From Prorocentrum cordatum (taxonomy: Eukaryota > Sar > Dinophyceae > Prorocentrales > Prorocentraceae): 64,000 bases of DNA. Below are positions 9,583 through 19,510 of the stretch, in pieces (within the stretch, counting starts at the first letter, position 1; each line of letters opens with the position of its first letter). The position numbers and the translations under genes were made by a program. The notes beneath the pieces are model-generated. The model was not told where the DNA came from. It ran no database searches and was given only the letters and a program-made list of their open reading frames with translations. The stretch covers positions 155,001 through 219,000 of the forward strand of contig CAUYUJ010014549.1 in assembly GCA_963575745.1 (NCBI GenBank), read 5' to 3'.

Positions 9583-12070
9583 GAGCCCCCAGCCACGTTA
9601 GCTGAGTAGGTGTCCAGTCTCGGCGCAGCAGGTGCCCCCACCGGATATCCTTTTTTTCCGTGCGCGCAAGTTTGCAGTGCAAGGACTTGTCGCACACAGC
9701 GGCACCATGTCCCACTCCAGACACGTAGAGCCTCTTCGACAGGTTCAGCTTCTTGATATCGTGTCCATTAGAGCGGGATACGCGTTCAAACGTCTGTCCC
9801 GTTTTCAGACCGATGATGTTGATGCTGCTGCCGATGTCCAGAAGGATCGTCAGCATCCCATCCACCATGGTCCCACTGTTTGCGGCCAGGGCCCATTCGT
9901 GGCGTTCGCCGCATATTCCTGGCACTCCAGTCAATGTTGTGCCATGCGTACCCTTGCGACGCCTCTGCTCCCACACCCAGTCGTTCCTCGTCAGAGACGT
10001 GAAAACGTTCATGTATCCGCGGGCCTCCTCCTCAATAATGGGGTTCTTCTCGAGAATCCAGGCCGTGGGATACTCGTCATGAATGTGCGGACTTGGTGCA
10101 GATGCGAGCGGCATGTTCATAAATGTATCCTCGTCAGCGCGCATGCCTATCTGGCCATCTGTGTTCACCATCAACACAGTGTGTAGCATGTCGCGCTCGG
10201 ATATCGCACTGATGCCGCTACGTACGCTCGCCGGGCTCTCAGTCCTGCGCTGGCTGCGCGGGCGGATGTCTCGCCCATATGGCATGTGTGTATGTGGAAC
10301 TTGAAGCCGCTGTGCGCTCCTCTCGGTGGCTCTCTCCATACACCTCAGCCACATATCATTGGCCGGCAGCGCGGCAGGTGTAGTCGTAGCAGGTGTCCCT
10401 GCGTTGTTGGCTGTTTCCGCTATCAATGGCATAGGCGTATCCAGAGCAGGCGCGGTGACTGCTGTCGCCTGCACCGCATTGGCTGATGAAGCAGGTTGCC
10501 CCGCAAGTGTTGTTGCGGCAACTGCCGTGTTGTTCGTCATCATCACCGTGATGCGGTTGAGCTCTTCGCGAAGGTCCATGAGCTCGTTGGCCCCTCGGAG
10601 TATTTCTTCATAACGATTTGCTGCATCTTGATCTCCAACGAAGGCATCGTAAAGCTCAGCTGTGCTTAGAGCAACGCCCCTGCAGATAGCGCAGGGTGCC
10701 TCAGTTGCGGCACCTTCCAAAGTACCAGCCACCTGCCTGTCCACATGTGCGTGCGCCACTCGGTCCCAGCACTGCGCAAGGAATAGGTGGCCACACTGAA
10801 GCCTCCAGACCTTGTCGTGATGCATGAAGTGATCCAGGCATATTGCGCACTTGTTAAAGTCACCGTCCCTGATGACCGGCGGTGTTGCCGATGGCTTGAC
10901 ACGCGTCTGGCGCTCCAGAGTGGTTTCACCAACCTCATGCTGGATCGGTGGAACCGACGATGGCTGCATGGCTGCAAGCGCGGCCAGGTTGAATGCAGGT
11001 GTCCGTGCTATGCTTGGAGTAGCAGGTTGCCCCGCACGACCCAGCATCCTGTTCGCCTGCCGCTCATGGTTGCGACGCTGGCGGGCCAGATGCATTGAAA
11101 GGTTGGCCTGTTGCGCCTCGTGAGTGGCTAGGATCTCCGGGCGCAATTCCCCCATGGATGATGGCACTTCCAGGCCAGGGGCCTGTTGCGTCACATCTGA
11201 ATCCACAGGGGTAGCCAGATATCCATAATGAGGAATCTGGCCCAGCGCACCTGACGTATAACCAGAGCCGCGTGTCAACTGAGACTGATAGAAACCGTCG
11301 GCTGTCGCCCGTGCATACGGGTTTTCCGGCTGCGTTCCCGCGCGAGGGTTCCCCGTCACCTGAGCATGGTAGTCAGGATATAATGGGAAGTCCATCGGTG
11401 GTGCTGCGGGGCGCTCTGCAGCTGTCGGATCGTATGTCGGATGACTTAAAAATGCTAGCACGTATCCGTACCTGTTGGGGTTGTCCGGCGATGGATTTGG
11501 GTCCGGGACATACTCCCAAGGCGGCGTCCAGCTAGCGCTAGGGAGGTCGATGCCACCCCGACGCATACTCTGTGCGGCTTCGCGCATTGGCTGGTACATC
11601 CACTGTTGCTGACCAGCCACACTCTCGGTCCTCTGTGCAGCGTTGTGGTCAGAGAAAGCAGGTTGCCCCGCAAGTGGACGCGGCGATGCGAACGGCGATG
11701 TCGCCTGCAAAGCCTGGTAGAGCTGTGGGTCCATCCGAATGCTCTGGAGCCTCGCCTGTAGGCCGTTGGTGCTCCCAGCACTCTGTGGAGTCCCAAAGGG
11801 AGTCGTGGCCCTACTCGGAAGGGCAAACGACGCAGGTTGCCCTGCAGGTACTGGCAGCTGCTGTGTCTGGGCACGCCGCGGATCGCTGGCGTGCAGCATG
11901 TCGTTGGGAGTAATCCCGCCCGATGTCATACCAGTCACGTCCGCGCTCTGGGCCTGAATCCATGATCCGTCGGATCCCCCTGCAGGTGTCCCCGCTTGGT
12001 ACCCTTCTTGCATCCCAAATACCGTAGAGAACTCGACCTCCTGGATGGGCGTCGGTTCGGGACTCTTCAA
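9539..12070 (-). CDS. RING-H2 finger plus aspartic protease ORF, copy 1 (843 aa open frame)
   Basis: An uninterrupted frame. The first 400 residues are Gln/Pro/Ala-rich and contain many AGQPA and AGTPA motifs. A RING finger follows (about 10670-10850): CAICLDHF, then WRLQCGHLFLAQC and, after a long spacer, APCAIC. The fifth zinc ligand (His in copies 2 and 3, FHAQC) is Leu here. Near 9810-9850 the frame carries LLDIGSSINIIGLKT, the DxGS active site of retroviral-type proteases, and then LYVSGVGHGAAVCD. Expected role: RING proteins usually act as ubiquitin E3 ligases, and the protease would process the polyprotein. This copy has the only intact DxGS of the three. Whether it is translated alone or as part of a polyprotein cannot be told. 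Confidence 0.85.
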   Translation of the reverse strand: MKSPEPTPIQEVEFSTVFGMQEGYQAGTPAGGSDGSWIQAQSADVTGMTSGGITPNDMLHASDPRRAQTQQLPVPAGQPASFALPSRATTPFGTPQSAGSTNGLQARLQSIRMDPQLYQALQATSPFASPRPLAGQPAFSDHNAAQRTESVAGQQQWMYQPMREAAQSMRRGGIDLPSASWTPPWEYVPDPNPSPDNPNRYGYVLAFLSHPTYDPTAAERPAAPPMDFPLYPDYHAQVTGNPRAGTQPENPYARATADGFYQSQLTRGSGYTSGALGQIPHYGYLATPVDSDVTQQAPGLEVPSSMGELRPEILATHEAQQANLSMHLARQRRNHERQANRMLGRAGQPATPSIARTPAFNLAALAAMQPSSVPPIQHEVGETTLERQTRVKPSATPPVIRDGDFNKCAICLDHFMHHDKVWRLQCGHLFLAQCWDRVAHAHVDRQVAGTLEGAATEAPCAICRGVALSTAELYDAFVGDQDAANRYEEILRGANELMDLREELNRITVMMTNNTAVAATTLAGQPASSANAVQATAVTAPALDTPMPLIAETANNAGTPATTTPAALPANDMWLRCMERATERSAQRLQVPHTHMPYGRDIRPRSQRRTESPASVRSGISAISERDMLHTVLMVNTDGQIGMRADEDTFMNMPLASAPSPHIHDEYPTAWILEKNPIIEEEARGYMNVFTSLTRNDWVWEQRRRKGTHGTTLTGVPGICGERHEWALAANSGTMVDGMLTILLDIGSSINIIGLKTGQTFERVSRSNGHDIKKLNLSKRLYVSGVGHGAAVCDKSLHCKLARTEKKDIRWGHLLRRDWTPTQLTWLGAHGKYPCDPGSEEHV

Positions 12071-12329
12071 ATTCTAAGGGGTCTTTGGAATAAGCCGATC
12101 CTTCAACGATGATGCATCATTTCGAAATTCACAACTCGTCGAAGGAAATCGCACTGTTCATCTATTTCTGCGCGTTGTCCCACGGCTACAAGGGATTGAT
12201 CCATACGTGTTCCACGCGGTCACGCATGCACTTTATCGTTGGGCAGAATGCCTACGAGCTGGACGACGCGAGTCGGAGCAATTATGCCGTTCCTGCCTGC
12301 CGACACAACAAAAACATCACTTGCTGAAA

Positions 12330-13969
12330 ATAACAAAATCATCACAAAGCAATTTGTTTAAACTAGCCATAGTTAATACTTCGGAGTCGACGCGCGGGCC
12401 AGATTGGATTCTGTTGTCACCAGGTAGATACGGACAAGCATGAACAATATGTCTGCCTTTTCTCTTGATGGTGTCGTCGGTACGGCATCACAGTCCCATG
12501 CGAAGTATATTCGGGACATTCTCCCATTGGGCACCATGAATGAAATAACAGGGTGCGCCTGGAATGGTCAAATCGGTTCTCCTCATATACAATGACTCAG
12601 GGCACTTTATCCCAGGACTGCTGTGTCCATTACTTGGGCGTATGATGAAGTGCGTATCGTGAGTCTCGACAGCGGACTTGCACTTCTTGATCTGGCGCCT
12701 GTGCTTCTGCATGCCAGCGTTGTCGACCGTGCCGGTCAAATTCAGCACAGCTAATGCTTGACATGCCCAATGGCGGTCGCTGAGACAACGCCCGACAGTC
12801 TCCAAGTGTTTAGAGCGGTGATACTCACATCCCTCAGGTGGCCACTTGTCGAGCAGCTCCGAGAGCTCCACCCACCCATCGAATTCGTCGAAAGACGGTA
12901 CTGCTCTCAGAAGCCTATCAGAGAGATAGTTGTAGTGAAATGGTGGGTGGCGAGTAGCGGTAGTAAGCCACTCTGAGCAGCAGCGCTGCTCCTCATAGAC
13001 CAAATCTGGTCCAACAGCTCCATCTTCTTTGAGGATCCCCGTCAAGTAGCTCTTTTCGGACAGATAGGCAAGAGCCGAGCGTCCACGCAGTAGATTGCGC
13101 GCAACCTGACGCGTGTGCGCGTCATTATCGGCAATGACGGAAGTATCCTTGATGTCGCACCTCCCCACGATGTATCGATCGGACCCGTCATCGATATGGG
13201 GGCGATATGCTGGCTTGATGTTCATACGCCTGGCGGTGCGTAGACAGTCCCAATACTGTCTGCACTCAACCGGCATTTCGAAAGTAAGAGCAGGTTGCTC
13301 CGCGGAACTCTGTTCTGGCTCATCAGTCCGTCCTGCAGATTTGGCCGCTGCCGATGCTGCAGGTGCGCGGGCACCTGCCGATGATGAGGCGGCACCTGCG
13401 GATCCTCTTGCAGTCCGAGGGGTGCTCCGAGGGGTACTGATCTCGAAGTCCTGACGTTTCCTTTTACTGATGCTGTAGTACTCGCACTTTTTGTCTTTGG
13501 AAGCTGCCCCCGATGCCTTTGATGTAGTTTCCAGCAATCTCTTCCCGGCACCGCGCCTCGATGAAGAAGCATCCCTCGACGATCCTTCCAGTGTCGGCGT
13601 CCAGCCAGTCCTGTCTGTGTCCGGCCAAGTGCGGGGCCGCGACGTGGCACGGGGCCCCTTGGAGTACGAGAACTGGCGCCCGAAATGCAGCTGCTGCGGC
13701 GGCCGCTGCTGGTCCTCTGGATCGACGTCGATCAGCGGGTTGCCCCGCAGGTCGCTGTTGCTTGCTATCGCCAGGATTGGGGTCATCTGGGCTTTCCCTC
13801 TTCTTCTGTTTAGGCGGTGGCCTGAGCTGATCAGGGCCGATTGATTTGGGCTTGCTCGAAGAACTCGAAGATTCAGGCACCTGGTCTTTGATTTAGGAGG
13901 AGGTGCCTTCTGCAGGTACCCATGGCTCATAGCGCATGGGATCTCTGTCAGGGCTGAGGTCCACCCCAT
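12330..13969 (-). pseudogene. Tpt1/KptA-like RNA 2'-phosphotransferase domain, copy 1
   Basis: Frame 12488-13969 (493 aa) begins with a low-complexity Ser/Ala-rich region and then shows the two-lobed KptA layout. N-lobe: WLTTATRHPPFH (Arg-His of the catalytic quartet), DGWVELSELLDKW and HFIIRPSNGHSSPGI, which matches the family's IRA.QGHS motif. C-lobe: YFIHGAQWENVPNILRMGL, the HGT......I...GL motif, then an in-frame stop at 12488. Beyond the stop the same frame continues with GRHIVH, PGDNRIQSG and VDSEVL, so the stop is a lesion and not the true end. Tpt1/KptA removes the 2'-phosphate left at tRNA splice junctions, using NAD+. Presence inside a retrotransposon is unexpected. Confidence 0.8.
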
Positions 13970-14095
13970 CAGGCTTTCTGAGTGCCAGATTTCCGATCGT
14001 AGCCTTGCCCCTGATGGACAGGTTATATTTAGTAGCGCTACGCGTTTGGACGAAGCAAGTTTCCCCGCATTCCAATCACGGCTGGATCTCTATAA

Positions 14096-14960
14096 TTAAT
14101 GAACAGGTGAACTGTTTTTCCGTATCTTCATAAATTGAGATATCTCTTGGGCTGTAGCTTGCTCGTAGTCGTCTTCCGCCAACTGCTCGTCGTATGGTGT
14201 TGTGTTCGGATCGGCGCAGCGACACCGACCATCACCGTGAGACCAGACCCACGGTGTCTTGCGGAAGTTGGGGCTCCTTGATGGGCGCCCCATGGGGCAG
14301 CCGAGCCTGCGGCCGGCATACTCGAAGCAAGTGCAAACAACATCTCGGTAAAGTTTCCGTTCATCGATGATGGCCCTCTTTAAATCATGTTTTATAAGGG
14401 CTTCTTGCGTTTTGACAGCCCCCCCCCTTTTTGAGCGAATGACTTTGCCTTCGTTGCTTCGATCAACCTGGCGAAGAGAATACCAGTGACGAATCTGGTG
14501 CTCAGTCCAACCCTTGTTCAGCCAGTGTCGCATCGTATCTGGGTCTATGTGCTGACGAGCCAATCCAGCATCCGAGCGGTCAGCAAGGCGCTGTATTCCA
14601 GATTCTGGATATTCTCCGTGAGGTTCCCCCCATTTGATGCGGATGCCCCCGCGAGCGCTCCCTCCTCGGTGGGGCGTCAGGTCTATTGCCCTTCCTTGGA
14701 GGGGTCCTTGGGGTCCTCTCATCAGGAGGATGAGGGCGCTGAAGGCCGCTAGAGCGAGCGCCACTGGAGCGCGCGCGCGCACGTTCGGGCGAGCCTCTGC
14801 GGACCCGACCGCGACGCACCAGACGTGCGCCATCTTCCCATTCTTCGTCGTCGTCGTCGGCGCGATACTTGCGTCTCCAGGCTCGGCGGCTCGCCGATCG
14901 CTCCTGGCGGCGCAAGGAGCGGTCCGAAGCTGCGAATGCAGATTAAAGTCCTTCGTTGTG
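14096..14960 (-). pseudogene. Cys-rich module X, copy 1
   Basis: Frame 14096-15034 encodes WLNKGWTEHQIRHWYSLRQ, IRSKRGG, then VCTCFEYAGRRLGCPMGRPS and TPWVWSHGDGRCRC. Across the copies the spacing CxC-x9-C-x26-C with an HG(D/N)GR before the last Cys is kept, suggesting a zinc site. The upstream part is an Arg/Ser-rich linker. I do not recognise the domain. It lies between the nucleocapsid and the KptA-like domain. Confidence 0.6.
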
Positions 14961-16190
14961 GCCGAGCTCGCACTGGACGCGCTCAGACAGATCGCCAGCA
15001 TCTCGCGGGTTCCCCCGCCAAGGGTCATCATCACTCAAGTCCATGTTTGTCGGATTGCCAATAATCCGAGGATAAAGCATCAATTGCATGTCCTCCTCTA
15101 TCGCAGGAGTAGTGACTTCTGAATCCGCGGGCGTCGCCGTCATTTCGTCATCTCCTTCGGCGGGCACGTGGAAGTTCCCGACGCATTCAATATCGGCAGG
15201 TTGCCCCGCGATGGGTATGCCCAGCCAGTCTGCCAGGTCGATCTCACTGTGGCCAATGCATATATCCTCGAACAGCTCGTCGGCATTATTCTCGAGGGAC
15301 CTACTGGCACTCAGATATCTGGCAACCATGAAGTTCGCAACTGCAACCTGAGCTGTCGGCAGGGCCCGCCAACAGTGACTCCCAGTCAACATACTGTATG
15401 TCCGAGTCAGTTTGAACCAAAAGTATCGACGGACCTCTGCCTCTCCCATCGCCCTGAGGGCATTCGCGGCAAAAGTGCTGCGTGCCATGGCAGATGTCGC
15501 ACTCCATAGTATTACCGTTGACATCCTCTGTGTTTCCCCGACGTCTCTTACATTTTTTCCTGATGCGCGCCTACGGTTCCTGCCTGCAGCGAAGAACATA
15601 TCTTCGTATTGCGGACCAGTAAGGGATGCTAGAAATGCCAACAAGCCTCTGTTATGAAGTCGCCGCCGTTTACCTTTACCCTTGCCTCGGCCCTTGTCCT
15701 TTCCCCTGAGTGCCCGTCGGATAGTACGCCGTACCTTGCGAACTGGCTTCTTCATAACTCGCCTCCACCTGCGTTTATGTTTCTGGTGTCCTAAGAATAA
15801 CCATTGCGCCTGTTGTTCTTCCGTGAGGTACGTGGGCATATCGGAATAGTCTAGGGCGGTGGCCTCGTCGTCCGAAGACGCGTCGGCGTCGGTGCCAGAG
15901 TCGAAGTCGGACTCAGCAGGTTGCCCCGCTGAGCCCATTAGGGTAGTGGCTTGTGTAGGGGCTGCCGCATCGGGCGGTCCCCGGAATCTGGCCCAGGAGT
16001 CTCGCAACCCCGAGGCCGAACCACCATTCTGAGTCAATAGTGTGGTGGTCTCCGTTGGTTGCGGATCGTCATTCCAGGCGTTATTAGCAAGTTGCCCTGC
16101 GTTGGCCTCAGCGTGGAAGGTCTCGGCACGGTGACCGTGACTGAAGATGCCGCCAATATTGCCGGCGGTTCTTTTCAGCAATGTGGGCAT
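14943..16190 (-). pseudogene. Nucleocapsid region with CCHC knuckle, copy 1, frameshifted
   Basis: Begins with an acidic stretch (DSGTDADASSDDEATALDY), MPTYLTEEQQAQWLFLG and a very basic tract KDKGRGKGKGKRRR, then LASLTGPQYEDMFF. The retroviral zinc knuckle CDICHGTQHFCREC (CX2CX4HX4C) is read in a second frame at 15301-15507, so one frameshift precedes and another follows it. After it the first frame resumes with YLSASRSLENNADELFEDI and ADWLGIPIAGQPADIE. The knuckle would bind element RNA during packaging. In copy 3 the same stretch is in a single frame. Confidence 0.85.
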
Positions 16191-17421
16191 CTGACCTTAC
16201 GCGTTCAAGTAGAGAGTCAAACTGTTGCTGCTCCCTCGGCATGTGGTGGTTTAGTGGCTGTAGGAGTTGTTGTTCACGCGACTTCCCCACTCCAAGGGCT
16301 CTGAATAAAGTAACTGACAGAATTTGGAAGTGGGGGATGTTGAAGCCTCCCGTTTCAGCTTCATAGCGAGCTATCTCGAAGCGTGCCAAAGTCTGGTCGA
16401 TCCGTTCTCCCGCATGGACTCGGAAGTCAATGAGAGCTGTGCCAGAATTTAGTTGGCGTTCCTCTTCTGGGTTCTCGAACTTCGTACTTAAGAGGAAGAT
16501 GATGTAGGTGGTGCCATCGGTATGGCGGCCACCTATGTTTACGCCGAAATTGATAACTGCTGGGGGGGCTCTCATGGTTATGGTCCGCGCGAGGCCTCCC
16601 AAGCCTCGCTGCAAGGCTGCAGCTTGCTGGGAGGGCGCCATGGTGCCTGTGGCCACGCTGATCCAGGCATGCACCTCGCGAGCGAATTCGCGGAAAGGTA
16701 CTTGACCGGACGGGTCCCAATGGGGGCCGGTCGTTCTTGCGTCGTCTCCGTCACGCATGTGTCCCATCGCACACCCGATAGCAACCCGTGTGAGCCCAAA
16801 GATAACTATACCGATCCTGTGGCCTCGTGGGTCATAGTCTGATGTGGTTGGTTGGGGGTTGCGGTGCGTGGTCGAAAGCCTGCGTGGGGGTGGGGGCGGC
16901 GCAATGTCGCATCGCACGTTTCCATGCATTATGTCTTCGAAGAAGCTTCCAATAGGAGTAGGTGGGTCGACTTCAGGAGTGTAGTAGCGCAGGGATCTAG
17001 GACGTGAGTAAGAGGCCTCTGCGTAGGCAGAGGTATCACTGCAAGTGTCCTTGCTATGTTGCGTAGCTATATACACTCCTCCGCGCAAACCCCCTGCACC
17101 CTGATGTTCCACCACGTCAGTAGTCCACCAGATAGTGCTGTGGGTGGGGAGGAGTAGAGCAAGATCTGACCACCGTAGGCCAGCTCCGCTACCAAGTTTG
17201 ACAGGGGCTGGGGGGCCCAACCAGCAGCTTCGCCTGAGGCGAAGCCCAGCTCCAGCTCTGTTGTACCGTAGTAACGATAGTACCAGTAGTAGGAGGCGAG
17301 CCATCTCAAGCAATTTTGGTATCGATGGCAAATTGTACACCTCGCACTGAGGTGTAGTCAGATCTGGGCGGCCGGCCGCTTTGAGCCAAGCGGCCGCAGG
17401 CGCGCGCTCGTTCCCACTCAC
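16108..17421 (-). pseudogene. Gag capsid-like region, copy 1
   Basis: 437-residue frame. Typical dinoflagellate copia gag text: GPHWDPSGQVPFREFAREV, HAWISVATGTMAPSQQAA, GLGGLARTITMRAPPAVI, HAGERIDQTLARFEIARYE and QQLLQPLNHHMP. A hydrophobic segment (GIVIFGLTRVAIGCAMG) precedes the capsid part and could be a membrane anchor. The frame is open into the 5' LTR; the Met aligned with the copy 2 start lies inside the LTR. It leaves frame near 16150, where the nucleocapsid frame takes over. Confidence 0.88.
17183..17194 (-). promoter_or_regulatory. Primer-binding site, copy 1 (initiator-Met tRNA type)
   Basis: Immediately 3' of the 5' LTR on the minus strand is TGGTAGCGGAGC, the reverse complement of an acceptor end GCTCCGCTACCA. 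Copia elements usually prime on initiator Met tRNA with TGGTA(T/G)C(A/G)GAGC-like sites, so this fits minus-strand DNA priming. Its position confirms both the LTR boundary and the coding strand. Confidence 0.8.
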
Positions 17422-17444
17422 TTATCCCCAGCTAATTTTAAAGT
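17195..17444 (-). repeat. 5' LTR, copy 1
   Basis: 250 bp, alignable over its length with the LTR at 17467-17728. On the plus strand it runs from AGTTTGACAGG to TTTTAAAGT. It contains three inverted repeats: the CTGAGGCGAAG/CTTCGCCTGAGG region (about 17224-17245), the covarying hairpin TACACCTC/GAGGTGTA (17336-17343 and 17349-17356), and a GC-rich palindrome around TTTGAGCCAAG (about 17370-17400). Ends are not the usual TG...CA. Confidence 0.9.
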
Positions 17445-17466
17445 CCGTCGGGAAAGAGGGGGTCCC

Positions 17467-17728
17467 AGTTTGAAGGGGGCTGGGGGGCCCAGCCAACAGC
17501 TTCGCCTCTGGCGAAACCAAGCTCCTGCTCTGCTGTACCGTAGTAGCGATAGTCCCAGAAGGAGAGGTGATGCCATCTCAAGCAATAGGAAGATCCTTTC
17601 GGTCTCGATAGCGATTGTGTGCCTCGCGGTGAGGCACAGTCAAATCTGGGCGGCCGGCCGCTCGAGCCAACGCGGCCGCGGGCGCGCGCTCGCTTCCACT
17701 CCTTACGTCCCCCAGCTCGCTTTAAAGT
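17467..17728 (-). repeat. 3' LTR, copy 2
   Basis: 262 bp from AGTTTGAAGG to CTTTAAAGT (plus strand). Includes the hairpin TGTGCCTC/GAGGCACA (17618-17638) and the GC palindrome with core CGAGCCAACG. On the sense strand it is preceded by a run of about 19 C (plus-strand G run at about 17729-17748) where a polypurine tract would be expected. Confidence 0.93.
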
Positions 17729-17880
17729 CGGGGGGGGGGGGGGGGGGGCGAAGCGTGAGCCCGACGCCCCTATGCAGCAGGCACAGTTCAACAGCTAACA
17801 TACACAAGGACAGGAAAGGAGACGGGTCCAAAAGAAGGTGGGCCCGCCAGAAATTGCCGCGCAAATGTATGACATACTCA

Positions 17881-19510
17881 TCAGGCGGCGTCAGAACTTG
17901 ATGTCTGGCCGGCCCGATATGGAGTATGTGTTTTCAGGTCATGTTCGAAGGTCTGTATACCTCCCATGACTTGTAAGGGCATTTCTCTGTCGATGCTCCC
18001 CTTGGCGTGGCCATCCGCAGTCATGTCGCGGGTATCACACCACTGAATGCTGTGCACGATTCTACGCTCCATCATCTGACGTCTCCAACTGATGTGTCCT
18101 AAAAGGGTATACTCAGTCGGCTTCTTCAAATCGTTGCGTGACGAGGACTCAAAACCAGACTCAGCATCGATGGTCAAAATGACCTTGATGCTCAGGCCAC
18201 CCAGCTCAAGTACGTCTTTCAACTGAGTGGGCGTGGGCGGCCCCGCGTGGAGCTCGTGCAGAGTCACAATCGTGGGGTAACAGTCCTCCAAAGTATGGGC
18301 TGCTGCTCGTGTCTCTGCTGAATAGCTCGAGCGGGCCTGCAAGCGGCGAGACTTGCAGTACGCATCAATCAAGTGAACGACAGGCTTACCAGATGGCGTG
18401 ATTCCACGTCGTAGCAGGTTTGCCCCGCGAATACCACAGCCTTTGACGTCGTCGTCGGCGTCTCCACTCAGGCGTTGATAGCCTGAGTCGTTATGTAAGT
18501 CGACCTCGCCCGTGGGGTTCATCGCATGGTAGACGATCTTCCTCGGGCAGGCCTACAACTTTCTGAAATAGTGTTCAGTCGTCGCACTTGAATGTTGGCC
18601 GATTCTTGGACACGCTGTAGAGATACAACATACACCATCAACCACACCTGGGTGATCAGTGCGTATGCCAGCGCACCTCTGAGACTGACGAACATGTATG
18701 CCACCATCTTGGTTGCTTGAGCGTCGGCGTCAGCGCCAGTTAATTCGGGATGTTGTATAGGACGGAGCTGTTTGATATATTCATCTTGATCCAAGGTAAC
18801 ATTGCCGTCCTCGTCCTTAGTGTATCTCACAACACAGTTAGTATACGTACAGTTACCGAAAGCATCCTCAACGCATTTGACAGATTTGTGAATGGTGTCC
18901 TCAGTACCGGCCATATTAATGTCATCAACATGCTTGGCCGTGAGCATGTGAGCAAGCTATTGCTCGTCTCGAACTCCTCGTCGTAAGACGTGGGTCGGAG
19001 GCCAAATCCTCGGGTGGCTCTCCTGATCTTAAATGAGAAAGTCCGTGGAGCGTCCTTAGTGCCTGTGCCCCGTTTCAAGCACTGTAGGCAGTGCTTTGAT
19101 TCGTCGTAGTTCTCGAATCCTGGAAGAGCACGGGGCGCAGTGGCCGATCCAAGCGGCAAGGTAAAGCACACCGCACGTTCCTTTTCACAAGTTGCCTCAG
19201 CGAGTTCCTGGTCGGTCAATCCCTTCAGGAAGGCCATGTTGATTTCGAGGGAAGCAATGATCCACTGCTTCTTGCGCGCTGCCGTGCTGGCGAGTAACCT
19301 CTGGCTCGGCCTTCCTGCCGTTCCCGAAAATACTTCGACGTCGAAAGCTTCGAGGTCCATGAAGCCTGAGTACCAAGCGTAGTCGGATGGTACGTTCCGT
19401 TTCGCCCTTTTCGTTCTTCACGAATTCCCATGTGTACACATACCTCGAAGTCATGATGTTCGACGCTTTGGCTACCTCCTGCAAAAGCACTTGTTGTCGA
19501 ACCATGTCTT
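17881..19510 (-). pseudogene. Reverse transcriptase-RNase H, copy 2, frameshifted
   Basis: RT fingers and palm read at 18827-19505 with SRYVYTWEFVKNEKGE, RLVLR and IASLEINMAFLKG, in which the motif A Asp is Glu. The frame changes just before the YVDD-like box, which continues in another frame as TAKHVDDINMA (18519-18947), and a stop/frameshift near 18540 separates RNase H (17881-18522: HNDSGYQRL, YSAETRAAAH, IDAESGFESS, DTRDMTADGHAKGSIDR). The end of the ORF, GQTSSSDAA, matches the natural C-terminus seen in copy 3. Confidence 0.9.

Larger units (their letters stand above)
2036..17444 (-). mobile_element. Giant Ty1/copia-type retrotransposon, copy 1 (3' truncated)
   Basis: Minus-strand element with one full 5' LTR (17195-17444), a primer site, all internal modules and a 3' LTR cut at 2036. 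Integrase lies upstream of reverse transcriptase, the copia order. The internal region is about 15 kb. Reading frames are broken in gag/nucleocapsid, KptA-like domain, methyltransferase-like domain, integrase and RT. The RING-protease ORF (9539-12070) is open. No tandem-repeat insertion is present in this copy, which makes it the best reference for locating the insertions in copies 2 and 3. A target-site duplication cannot be checked because the 3' end is missing. Confidence 0.93.

Noticed and set aside
17183-17194. Possible tRNA gene because of the CCGCTACCA match
   Set aside because: Only the 12-nt primer-site complement is present; no cloverleaf around it.
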